Assembly: GCA_003536295.1 (NCBI GenBank)
Contig: DPZQ01000204.1
Coordinates: 1 to 9,194, forward strand
Source of the DNA: Rhodobacter sp.
GTDB lineage: Bacteria > Pseudomonadota > Alphaproteobacteria > Rhodobacterales > Rhodobacteraceae
Length of the DNA: 9,194 nt
Direction of reading: 5' to 3'
Shown: positions 1 through 6,413 of the stretch, piece by piece
How positions within the stretch are numbered: position 1 is the first letter of the stretch
Layout of the letters: every line of letters starts with the position of its first letter
The notes under the pieces: generated by a model
Seen by the model: the letters and a program-made list of their open reading frames with translations, nothing else
Databases searched by the model: none
Told to the model about the DNA's origin: nothing
Made by a program: the position numbers and the translations under genes

Positions 1-1
1 G

Positions 2-232
2 GTCGCACTTTTGGCTATCGGCTTTACCGAAGTTGTGGTGCAAACAGGTCTGGCCAAACCGCTTGAGGGGTTTTTGGCCTTTGCCCCCGGTGGACAAGCG
101 GAAATGACGGTGCTGGCGATTGTTTCCGGGGTGGATCTTGGCTTTGTGATTGTGCATCACCTAACCCGCATCGTGCTGGTCATCACCGCCGCACCTTTGG
201 TTGCGCGCTTGTTGAAATTAAAAAAGATTTAA
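2..232 (+). CDS. AbrB-family membrane protein, C-terminal end (partial)
   Basis: The gene runs in from the left edge; about 76 C-terminal residues are visible, ending in TAA at 230-232. They carry the typical end of the AbrB family (PF05145, once labelled ammonia monooxygenase): an APGGQAEM motif, a GVDLGFVIVHH segment and a final hydrophobic helix, closing with the basic tail LLKLKKI. Family members are polytopic inner-membrane proteins of roughly 350 residues with two related halves, and their biochemical role is poorly established; E. coli AbrB was linked to aidB regulation. They are not the AbrB DNA-binding transition-state regulators. The TTG at 11 is only an internal codon, because the frame is open to the window edge. 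The gene ends about 260 nt before the transporter gene, so it is probably not in the same operon. The family call is fairly sure; the function is unknown. Confidence 0.75.
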   Translation, partial: VALLAIGFTEVVVQTGLAKPLEGFLAFAPGGQAEMTVLAIVSGVDLGFVIVHHLTRIVLVITAAPLVARLLKLKKI

Positions 233-316
233 CGCCACTTTCTACAACCGTTTTAAAACAGCCCCCCATGACGACACGGAGCGCTTCTTTTGGTGCGCTC
301 TAAACCACGCCCCACC

Positions 317-334
317 ATTTTCATGCATGAATAT
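317..334. promoter_or_regulatory. Palindromic operator candidate
   Basis: TTCATGCATGAA at 320-331 is a perfect 12-bp palindrome. It extends to 317-334 with a single mismatched pair (319/332). It lies in the AT-rich part of the leader, about 160 nt before the first start codon of the operon. A dyad of this kind suits a dimeric repressor or activator. It is not a textbook LysR T-N11-A box, so the binding protein is unknown. Confidence 0.3.
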
Positions 335-479
335 TAATAATCGTCGCATAATTAGCATTTGTTGAAACATCATAAATATGCAAGCCTGCCCCACGTTGGA
401 CATGCGGGTCTGACTTCTAACGGGCGCAGCTGACAAAACGGCGCTTTTTGAACGACCCCGCAGTGCCAAGTCATGACAA

Positions 480-488
480 GGGAGAGAG
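480..488 (+). promoter_or_regulatory. Ribosome binding site fixing the solute-binding protein start
   Basis: The purine-rich GGGAGAGAG stretch lies 2-10 nt before ATG 491. The alternative in-frame ATG at 473 has no comparable site and would put charged residues (TRERD) in front of the signal peptide. The start at 491 is therefore preferred. Confidence 0.7.
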
Positions 489-490
489 AC

Positions 491-1573
491 ATGTCAATTA
501 AAATGAAAACGATAGGCTTGGTCGCCGGTGCGGTGACCGCTGCTATCACAAGCATGGGGCACGCCCAAGATTTAGCTGGAAAAACAGTCGACTTTGTTAT
601 TCCATTTTCGGAATCAGGCGGATCGGCCCGTTGGGCGAATTTCTATGCACCTTTATTAAGCGAAGCACTGCCTGGCAATCCAACGGTTGTCGTTCGCTAT
701 CGCCCAGGTGCGGGATCAACGGAAGGGGCTAACTGGTTCCAAGAACAAGACACCAATGACGGCACGTTGCTTTTTGGAACATCAGGATCCACACAGTTTC
801 CTTATCTTCTAAACGACCCACGGGTGCGCTATGAATATAGTAACTGGCAGCCGGTTTTGGCTTCGGGCACGGGCGGCGTGGTCTATTTGCCACCAGACCT
901 AGGTGCGCGTTTTGACGGTGATTTTGACGATCTGACGGAAGAGTTCTTCCTTTACGGTTCGCAAGGGGCGACAACGCTAGATCTGGTTCCGCTATTGTCT
1001 TTTCAAATGCTGGGCTTGCAAGTTGACCCTGTCTTTGGGATCGAAGGTCGTGGCGATGGCCGTTTGATGTTTGAACGGGGCGAAGCGAATATTGATTACC
1101 AAACCTCATCTGCTTACCTAAAAAGCGTTGTGCCTTTGGTCGACCAAGGTCTTGCTGTGCCAGCCTTTAGCTTTGGCTCACTTGATGAAAATGGCGTTCT
1201 TGTGCGTGACCCCACGTTCCCAGATGTTCCAAGCTTTAAAGAAGTCTGCGAAGCGACCGCCGCTTGTAAAACCGAAGGTGTCGCTTGGGAAGCTTGGAAA
1301 GCCTTTTTCGTGTCCGGTTTTGCGGCACAAAAAATGGTCTACCTACCAGGATCGGCATCAGCTGATGTTGTTGCAATGTATGAAAAAGCATTCCGCACCA
1401 TCTTTGCACGTCCTGACTTTGCGGGATTGGCTGCGACTGAGCTGGGCGTCTACCCACAGCTGACAGGCGACGGCGGACGCAGCGCAAGCGACCAAGCTAC
1501 AAAAGTCACCGACGAAGCCCGTGGTTTTGTGTTGAAATGGCTTGACGATGCTTACGGCGTAAAACTGCAATAA
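491..1573 (+). CDS. TctC-family (TTT transporter) periplasmic solute-binding protein
   Basis: This 360-residue protein is the extracytoplasmic receptor of a tripartite tricarboxylate transporter; it would capture a carboxylate in the periplasm and hand it to the TctA/TctB permease encoded next. Residues 1-25 form a signal peptide: a lysine-containing start, a hydrophobic core and a GHA|QD cleavage site. The mature part follows the TctC/Bug plan: VDFVIPFSESGGSAR near the N terminus (usual form VPFPPGGGTD), then RPGAGS, DGTLLFGTSGST, a YSNWQPVL segment, and DPTFPDVPSFKE (usual form LPDVPTFAE). It is clearly diverged and somewhat longer than the usual roughly 320-330-residue precursors. The only two cysteines, C253 and C259 (C-x5-C), could form a disulfide in the periplasm. 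It is the first gene of the operon and is followed by a hairpin. The family is well supported; the ligand is unknown. Confidence 0.87.
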   Translation: MSIKMKTIGLVAGAVTAAITSMGHAQDLAGKTVDFVIPFSESGGSARWANFYAPLLSEALPGNPTVVVRYRPGAGSTEGANWFQEQDTNDGTLLFGTSGSTQFPYLLNDPRVRYEYSNWQPVLASGTGGVVYLPPDLGARFDGDFDDLTEEFFLYGSQGATTLDLVPLLSFQMLGLQVDPVFGIEGRGDGRLMFERGEANIDYQTSSAYLKSVVPLVDQGLAVPAFSFGSLDENGVLVRDPTFPDVPSFKEVCEATAACKTEGVAWEAWKAFFVSGFAAQKMVYLPGSASADVVAMYEKAFRTIFARPDFAGLAATELGVYPQLTGDGGRSASDQATKVTDEARGFVLKWLDDAYGVKLQ

Positions 1574-1579
1574 TCGCGT

Positions 1580-1617
1580 AACTGCCCAACTGACCTATGG
1601 TTATTTGGGCAGTTTTT
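1580..1617 (+). terminator. Hairpin plus T-run between receptor and permease genes
   Basis: AACTGCCCAA at 1580-1589 and TTGGGCAGTT at 1605-1614 are perfect 10-bp complements around a 15-nt loop. The loop holds a further ACC/GGT pairing. Five T residues (1613-1617) end the structure. It begins 7 nt after the stop of the binding-protein gene and ends about 30 nt before the permease start. It fits an intrinsic terminator with partial read-through, or a 3' stabiliser of the binding-protein message. Either would give more binding protein than permease. Confidence 0.72.
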
Positions 1618-1648
1618 CCGATATAGATTGCCAAACAGGACATATCCA

Positions 1649-3664
1649 ATGGACATTTTTGCGACCGCGCTGCCCGCCCTTGGCGAGGCACTTACCCTTA
1701 TTTTTCATCCCCAACAAATCATGTTTTTGGTCGCGGGCGTCTTGCTTGGCCTCTCCATCGGTGTGCTTCCTGGACTGGGTGGAATCGCTGGTCTGAGTCT
1801 GGTCTTGCCGTTCTTGTTTGGGATTGAGCCAGTGTCAGGTTTGGCCCTGATGGTGGGTTTGATTGCCGTGGTGCCCACTTCGGATACATTTTCCTCAGTT
1901 CTCTTAGGTATTCCAGGCTCATCTGCCTCGCAAGCGACGGTACTTGATGGCTTTCCCCTCGCTAAAAAGGGTCAGGCGGCGCGTGCTTTGTCGGCAGCCT
2001 TTATGTCGTCACTTTTTGGAGGACTTTTGGGGGCAGTAGTTTTAACCTGCTTTATCTTTGTGGCGCGCCCCTTAATTTTGGCATTTGGTTTGCCCGAGAT
2101 GCTGATGATCACTGCGCTTGGCCTATCCATGGTTGCGATTCTTGCAGGTCGAGTGCCACTAAAGGGTGTTGTGGCGGCGGGCATGGGTTTGATGGTTGGC
2201 ACCATCGGCGCTGCGGGCGCAGGCGGATCACTGCGCATGTCAACCTATGATATTCCTTATTTAGTTGACGGATTTCAATTGGTGATTGTGGGTCTTGGCA
2301 TTTATGCTATTCCTGAAATTGTCTCATTATTGCGCCAAGATAAACCCATCGCCTCAACCGGTGATTTGGGAATGGGCTGGTTGCAAGGGGTAAAAGATTG
2401 GTGGGAGAATGTCTGGCTTTCCACGCGCTCCGCTTTGATAGGTGTGGTAGTTGGGATAATTCCTGGGCTTGGCGGCTCAGTTGTGGATTGGATCGCTTAT
2501 GGTTTTGCAGTGCAAAGTTCAAAAGACCGAGAAAACTTTGGCCAAGGCGATATTCGTGGCGTGATTGCACCTGAATCGTCGAACAATGCCAAAGAAGGAG
2601 GTGGCTTGGTGCCTACCTTGATTTTTGGCATTCCAGGGTCGGGATCTATGGCGGTGTTTTTGGGCGGGCTTGCCCTTTTGGGCCTGTCCCCTGGACCGCA
2701 TATGGTGCGACAAGACTTATCGACCACCTATACAATAGTTTGGTCATTGGCTTTGGCCAATGTCATCGGCGCAGGGCTATGTATTGTTTTGTCTAAATAT
2801 ATCGCCAAGCTAACCCAAATTCGGTTTACACTTTTGGCCCCTTATCTTTTTATGATAATTGCTTTTGCGGCATTTCAATCACGCCAATCGACCAGCGATC
2901 TGGTCGCACTCATTGGCGTTGGACTATTGGGCATTTTGCTACGTCGTTTTGATTATTCACGGCCGGCCTTTTTGATTGGCTTTGTGCTTTCCGGCCAAGC
3001 CGAAGGCTTTGCCAACATGGCCAATCAAATAGCGGCATCGCGTTTTCGTCGTAGCTGGGAAGCAGGATTTGATTATATTTTCACACCCCTGTCTATCAGC
3101 ATTCTTGTGCTGACGCTTTTGTCGATCTGGGTTGGGATCAAACAATCCAAAAACATTCGGGAAAATATCGAAGCCCCAACTGGTGCAAAAAGAGCGCCAG
3201 TGGTGTTCTTATTATGCATCACGGTTTATATTGCCGTATCGGTGTGGGACGCTTCAAACATTACGCGCGTTGGTGACAAAATTTTTCCACTAGTGGTTGG
3301 ATCCGTCACACTTGCAGGTTGTTTTGCACTTTTGTTGCGGATGCGCAGGACCTCTGAAACCGATGATGCGTTTGTCGACCTTGAGGCAGGTGGTGACGAT
3401 GCAAATGCTCCCCACGGGCTTTGGAAAACGTTGTCATGGTTCTTATTTTTGCTTGTGGGCACCTTTATCTTTGGCCTTATCATCGCACTTTCGTTGTTTT
3501 TTGTTCTGTTTTTTCGCCTGCGTGGCGGCGTCAGTTGGGCGCTCAGCACGGGCTATGCAGCAATGGGTATTGCTTTCATCATGTTTCTAGCTTGGGTCTT
3601 GGGACGCGACTTCCCGCCTGGTTTATTGCAAAAAGTCGCACATCTTCCTTGGCCTCTAACCTAA
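1649..3664 (+). CDS. Fused TctA-TctB tripartite tricarboxylate transporter permease
   Basis: This 671-residue inner-membrane protein joins both membrane subunits of a TTT carrier, a secondary symporter that works with the TctC-type receptor encoded just upstream. Residues 1 to about 500 are TctA, with its internal duplication visible: PGLGG at 41-45 and again at 272-276, and an IPGSSASQ...LDG block echoed by IPGSGSMAVFLGG. VIAPESSNNAKEGGGLVP is the hallmark second-half loop. After a polar linker (about 500-515), residues 516-671 look like TctB: helices near 516-533 and 545-563, a charged loop, a long hydrophobic stretch at 591-622 and a last helix near 636-652. TctA is normally about 500 and TctB about 150 residues, so the length equals the sum. 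ATG 1649 is chosen over TTG 1628 because AGGA lies at 1637-1640. The substrate is probably a di- or tricarboxylate, by family only. Confidence 0.9.
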   Translation: MDIFATALPALGEALTLIFHPQQIMFLVAGVLLGLSIGVLPGLGGIAGLSLVLPFLFGIEPVSGLALMVGLIAVVPTSDTFSSVLLGIPGSSASQATVLDGFPLAKKGQAARALSAAFMSSLFGGLLGAVVLTCFIFVARPLILAFGLPEMLMITALGLSMVAILAGRVPLKGVVAAGMGLMVGTIGAAGAGGSLRMSTYDIPYLVDGFQLVIVGLGIYAIPEIVSLLRQDKPIASTGDLGMGWLQGVKDWWENVWLSTRSALIGVVVGIIPGLGGSVVDWIAYGFAVQSSKDRENFGQGDIRGVIAPESSNNAKEGGGLVPTLIFGIPGSGSMAVFLGGLALLGLSPGPHMVRQDLSTTYTIVWSLALANVIGAGLCIVLSKYIAKLTQIRFTLLAPYLFMIIAFAAFQSRQSTSDLVALIGVGLLGILLRRFDYSRPAFLIGFVLSGQAEGFANMANQIAASRFRRSWEAGFDYIFTPLSISILVLTLLSIWVGIKQSKNIRENIEAPTGAKRAPVVFLLCITVYIAVSVWDASNITRVGDKIFPLVVGSVTLAGCFALLLRMRRTSETDDAFVDLEAGGDDANAPHGLWKTLSWFLFLLVGTFIFGLIIALSLFFVLFFRLRGGVSWALSTGYAAMGIAFIMFLAWVLGRDFPPGLLQKVAHLPWPLT

Positions 3665-3680
3665 CTTACAGAGAGAAATC

Positions 3681-4778
3681 ATGACACAAACTGGCGTTCC
3701 ATTCTTGTTTATGCGTGGAGGATCTTCGCGCGGGCCTTACTTTAATCGATCTGACCTGCCGCAAGATCAAGATCAACTGGGAAAAATCTTGATCCAAGTG
3801 GTGGGGGCGGGCCACCCCAATAATATTGATGGGCTGGGCGGCGGCACGGCGGTGACTACCAAAGTCGCGATGCTGTCCACCTCGCAAGAAGAGGGGGTCG
3901 ATATAGATTATTTTTTCGCGCAGGTGGCCGTTGATAAGGCCGAAGTAGATTTTTCTGTGACCTGCGGCAATATCCTTGTGGGGGTGGGGCCTGCAGCGCT
4001 TGAGATGGGGCTTGCACCCATCACTGGTGCAGTGACAAAACTGACCATTCGTGCGGTGAATACGGGCGCTTTGATCGATGTGATTGTGCAAACACCAGAC
4101 GGCCATGTCACCTATGAGGGGGATACGGAAATTTCAGGTGTTTTTGGCACCTCGGCCCCCGTGAACGTCAGCTTTTTGGGGGTTGTGGGCACCAACTGTG
4201 GGGCCATGTTGCCCACGGGCAATCTACGCGACACGATTGATGGAATTGAGATCACCTGCATGGACGTGGCCATGCCCATGATGATCGCCCGCGCTGACGC
4301 TTTTGGCCTGACAGGCTATGAAACCGCCGAAGAGCTTGATGCCGACCAAGCGCTTTTCGCTAAGATGGAGGCGATCCGTCTACAAGCGGGCATCTTGATG
4401 GGACTTGGCGATGTGGCCCGTTCGGTCATTCCTAAAATAGGTCTTTTGGCCAAACCGCGTGACGGGGGTAGTTTTTGTGTGCGCTATTTTATGCCATGGA
4501 AAACCCACCCAACTATGGCGGTCACAGGTTCGCAATGTGTGGCGGCTTGCGCTTTGACACCAGGCACCGTGGCCGACGGGCTGACCAGTTTACCCCAAGG
4601 CACGCCTGCGCTGATCTCGGTTGAGCATCCGCAAGGGGTGATTGACGTGACCGTTGATTATACCCGCACCGATAACGCTACCCAGATCAAATCGGCGGGC
4701 CTGATCCGCTCGGCGCGTCTGATTGCACGGGGCGAGGTGATGGTATCATCTGGGCTGATGGGCAGAAAAATCCCATGA
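3681..4778 (+). CDS. PrpF/GalD-family isomerase (4-oxalomesaconate tautomerase-like)
   Basis: This 365-residue protein belongs to the PrpF family (DUF453), diaminopimelate-epimerase-fold enzymes that shift a double bond in unsaturated carboxylic acids. It resembles GalD, the 4-oxalomesaconate tautomerase of gallate catabolism, along its whole length: MRGGSSRG (11-18), IDGLGGG (49-55), TTKVAML, CGNILVGVGP, LPTGNLRD, GLTGYE and a terminal SAGLIRSARLIARGEV. Lys61 and Cys95 are spaced 34 apart, like the active-site Lys/Cys pair described for PrpF (K73 and C107, recalled from the literature). The start follows AGAGAGAA (3670-3677), 16 nt after the permease stop, and its TGA overlaps the next gene's ATG. 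Related members act on 2-methylaconitate or trans-aconitate, so the substrate here could be an aconitate-like tricarboxylate. The family is secure; the exact substrate is not. Confidence 0.87.
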   Translation: MTQTGVPFLFMRGGSSRGPYFNRSDLPQDQDQLGKILIQVVGAGHPNNIDGLGGGTAVTTKVAMLSTSQEEGVDIDYFFAQVAVDKAEVDFSVTCGNILVGVGPAALEMGLAPITGAVTKLTIRAVNTGALIDVIVQTPDGHVTYEGDTEISGVFGTSAPVNVSFLGVVGTNCGAMLPTGNLRDTIDGIEITCMDVAMPMMIARADAFGLTGYETAEELDADQALFAKMEAIRLQAGILMGLGDVARSVIPKIGLLAKPRDGGSFCVRYFMPWKTHPTMAVTGSQCVAACALTPGTVADGLTSLPQGTPALISVEHPQGVIDVTVDYTRTDNATQIKSAGLIRSARLIARGEVMVSSGLMGRKIP

Positions 4779-6412
4779 CACTCCATGTATATGACATATT
4801 GGCCCATGTTTTTTTAAACGAAAAGGTCGAAACCTGTTTTGCCTTGCTGGGCGATGCCAATATGAATTGGGCAACTCGCATGGCAGATCAGGGCTGTCGT
4901 ATGATCTATGTGCGTCACGAACATTGCGCAGTGGCCGCCGCTATGGCCTATGCGCGCAAATCGGGAAAAGTCGGCGTGGCCACAACCACCTGCGGGCCTG
5001 GATTGACCCAGATTGTGACCGCCTTACCCGCGGCCGTGCGTGCCAAACTGCCCATGGTGATTTTCGCAGGCGAGGCCCCGATTGGGCGCGCTTGGTATAA
5101 TCAGGCCATTGACCAAGGCCCAATTATCACTGCTACGGGGGCCGCTTATCACGCGCTGCACAGTGTTGCCCGGATGCCAACCCAAGTGCGCGACGCCTTT
5201 ATCCAAGCCCAGACTGAGCAGCGTCCCGTCGTCATTGGCGTGCCCTTTGATCTGCAAGACGCGCTTTGGAGCGGGCCAAGCGATTTACCAATCCCCTCAG
5301 CGCAGATGCTGCCACAAGTAGGCGCCCTGCCCCCGCATCCCAACGATATTGAAGCCGCCGCCCTGCGCCTTAAAAACGCCAGACGCATCGTCATGATGGC
5401 TGGTTTGGGGGCGGTGGAGGCTGCAAAGGCCATCGCGCAATTGGCCGCCAAACTTGATGCACTTTTGGCCACCTCATTGCCCGCACGGGGACTTTTTTCG
5501 CAAGATCACTTTAACATTGGCATTGCGGGGGGCTTTTCCTCGCAAACCGCCCGCGCGCTTTTGGGCGAGGCGGATCTGGTCCTTGCCATAGGCTGCAGCC
5601 TTACTCATCACAATGGTGATGGTGGCAAATTGTTTGGCCAAGCCCATGTCATTCAACTGGACCTAGCCCCAAGCGCCCTGTCGCAAGGGCGCAAAGCCGC
5701 CCAAAGCTATGTGCGCGCGGATGCGAATTTGGGAATTGCAGCACTTTCAGATATGCTACACGCACGCGCGCCAAACTGGCGCACCGAGGCGCTGGCCAAG
5801 ACCATCGCCACAGCCCAATTTGACGACACACCCCGCTTTCCTGAACCCAAGGTCCATGATCCGCGCGACGTTGTAGCCGCCCTTGAAAAAAATCTGCCCG
5901 CCGATTGGGACTTGGTAAATTCTTCGGGCCACTGCTCTTATTATTTTGCGCACATGCCGTCGCGGCCTTATGAAAAGTTTTTAACCATCCGCGAATTTGG
6001 CGCGATAGGCAACGGGTTGGCCTTTGCCATGGGGGTGGCCGCCGCACGCCCTTTAGGGACGGTTGTGCTTTTTGACGGCGACGGTAGCGCGCTGATGCAT
6101 ATTCAAGAGCTCGAGACGATGACGCGCCACGGGCTTAAGATAGTGATTTGCGTCCTCAATGACGGGGCTTACGGGTCCGAGATCCATAAACTGCGCGCCG
6201 ATGGGCTGAATGATGCGGGTGCCGTCTTCGGGCGCCCCGATCTGGCCGCGATTGCGCGAGGTTTTGGCGCGCAGGGCCATCAGGTCGCTGATCTGGACGA
6301 TTTGCCTGCGCTGATCGACGGCATTTCTGGCGTTACACTTTTGGATTTTCCCATCTCCGACCGCGTAGCCTCACCCGTCATGGCGCGCGCCCATCCGCAC
6401 AAAGGATATTAG
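4775..6412 (+). CDS. ThDP-dependent enzyme, acetolactate synthase/benzoylformate decarboxylase type
   Basis: This 545-residue cytoplasmic enzyme has the three-domain layout of the pyruvate oxidase/decarboxylase group. The N-terminal PYR domain has the catalytic Glu49 in RHEHCAV and TTTCGPGLTQIVTAL. The central domain spans about 190-340, with VLAIGCSL. The C-terminal PP domain has FGAIGNGLAFAMG and the ThDP-Mg motif GDGS (435-438) followed by LNDGAYGSE. The usual Asn-Asn that closes this motif is Asn462-Asp463 here. Such enzymes decarboxylate 2-oxo acids or condense the resulting activated aldehyde with an acceptor. Nothing visible decides between decarboxylase and synthase, and no small regulatory subunit of acetolactate synthase lies beside it, which argues against a biosynthetic role. 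The ATG overlaps the preceding stop (ATGA), implying translational coupling with the isomerase. A 2-oxo acid made by its neighbours is the likely substrate, by inference. Confidence 0.85.
   Translation: MTLHVYDILAHVFLNEKVETCFALLGDANMNWATRMADQGCRMIYVRHEHCAVAAAMAYARKSGKVGVATTTCGPGLTQIVTALPAAVRAKLPMVIFAGEAPIGRAWYNQAIDQGPIITATGAAYHALHSVARMPTQVRDAFIQAQTEQRPVVIGVPFDLQDALWSGPSDLPIPSAQMLPQVGALPPHPNDIEAAALRLKNARRIVMMAGLGAVEAAKAIAQLAAKLDALLATSLPARGLFSQDHFNIGIAGGFSSQTARALLGEADLVLAIGCSLTHHNGDGGKLFGQAHVIQLDLAPSALSQGRKAAQSYVRADANLGIAALSDMLHARAPNWRTEALAKTIATAQFDDTPRFPEPKVHDPRDVVAALEKNLPADWDLVNSSGHCSYYFAHMPSRPYEKFLTIREFGAIGNGLAFAMGVAAARPLGTVVLFDGDGSALMHIQELETMTRHGLKIVICVLNDGAYGSEIHKLRADGLNDAGAVFGRPDLAAIARGFGAQGHQVADLDDLPALIDGISGVTLLDFPISDRVASPVMARAHPHKGY
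6401..6406 (+). promoter_or_regulatory. Ribosome binding site of the dehydrogenase gene
   Basis: AAAGGA lies 7 nt before ATG 6414 and inside the last codons of the ThDP gene. It supports this start and indicates that the two genes are translated from one message. Confidence 0.65.
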
Positions 6413-6413
6413 C

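Larger units (their letters stand above)
233..490 (+). promoter_or_regulatory. Non-coding leader of the transporter/catabolic operon
   Basis: These 258 bases between the AbrB-type gene and the solute-binding protein gene hold no credible ORF. The middle (about 317-380) is AT-rich and contains a strong palindrome (listed separately), so this is where the operon promoter and operator would be expected. TTGGAC at 396-401 resembles a -35 box, but no well-spaced -10 box follows. No clear sigma-54 -24/-12 element was seen. The convergently placed LysR-type regulator is the natural candidate to act here. This is inferred from position and base composition. Confidence 0.45.

Noticed and set aside
279..300. 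GAGCGC/GCGCTC inverted repeat as a terminator for the AbrB-type gene
   Set aside because: The stem is only 6 bp with a 10-nt loop and no T-run follows on either strand.
473..490. Upstream ATG 473 as the start of the binding protein
   Set aside because: The ribosome binding site at 480-488 lies between this ATG and ATG 491, and the extra residues would spoil the signal peptide.
1628..1648. TTG 1628 as the permease start
   Set aside because: ATG 1649 has AGGA at proper spacing and gives a normal TctA N terminus; TTG 1628 sits too close to the hairpin and lacks such a site.
5649..6047. 132-codon minus-strand ORF within the ThDP gene, and other long opposite-strand ORFs such as 729-1109
   Set aside because: They lie wholly inside genes with clear family motifs and have no recognisable domain of their own; they are reading-frame shadows.
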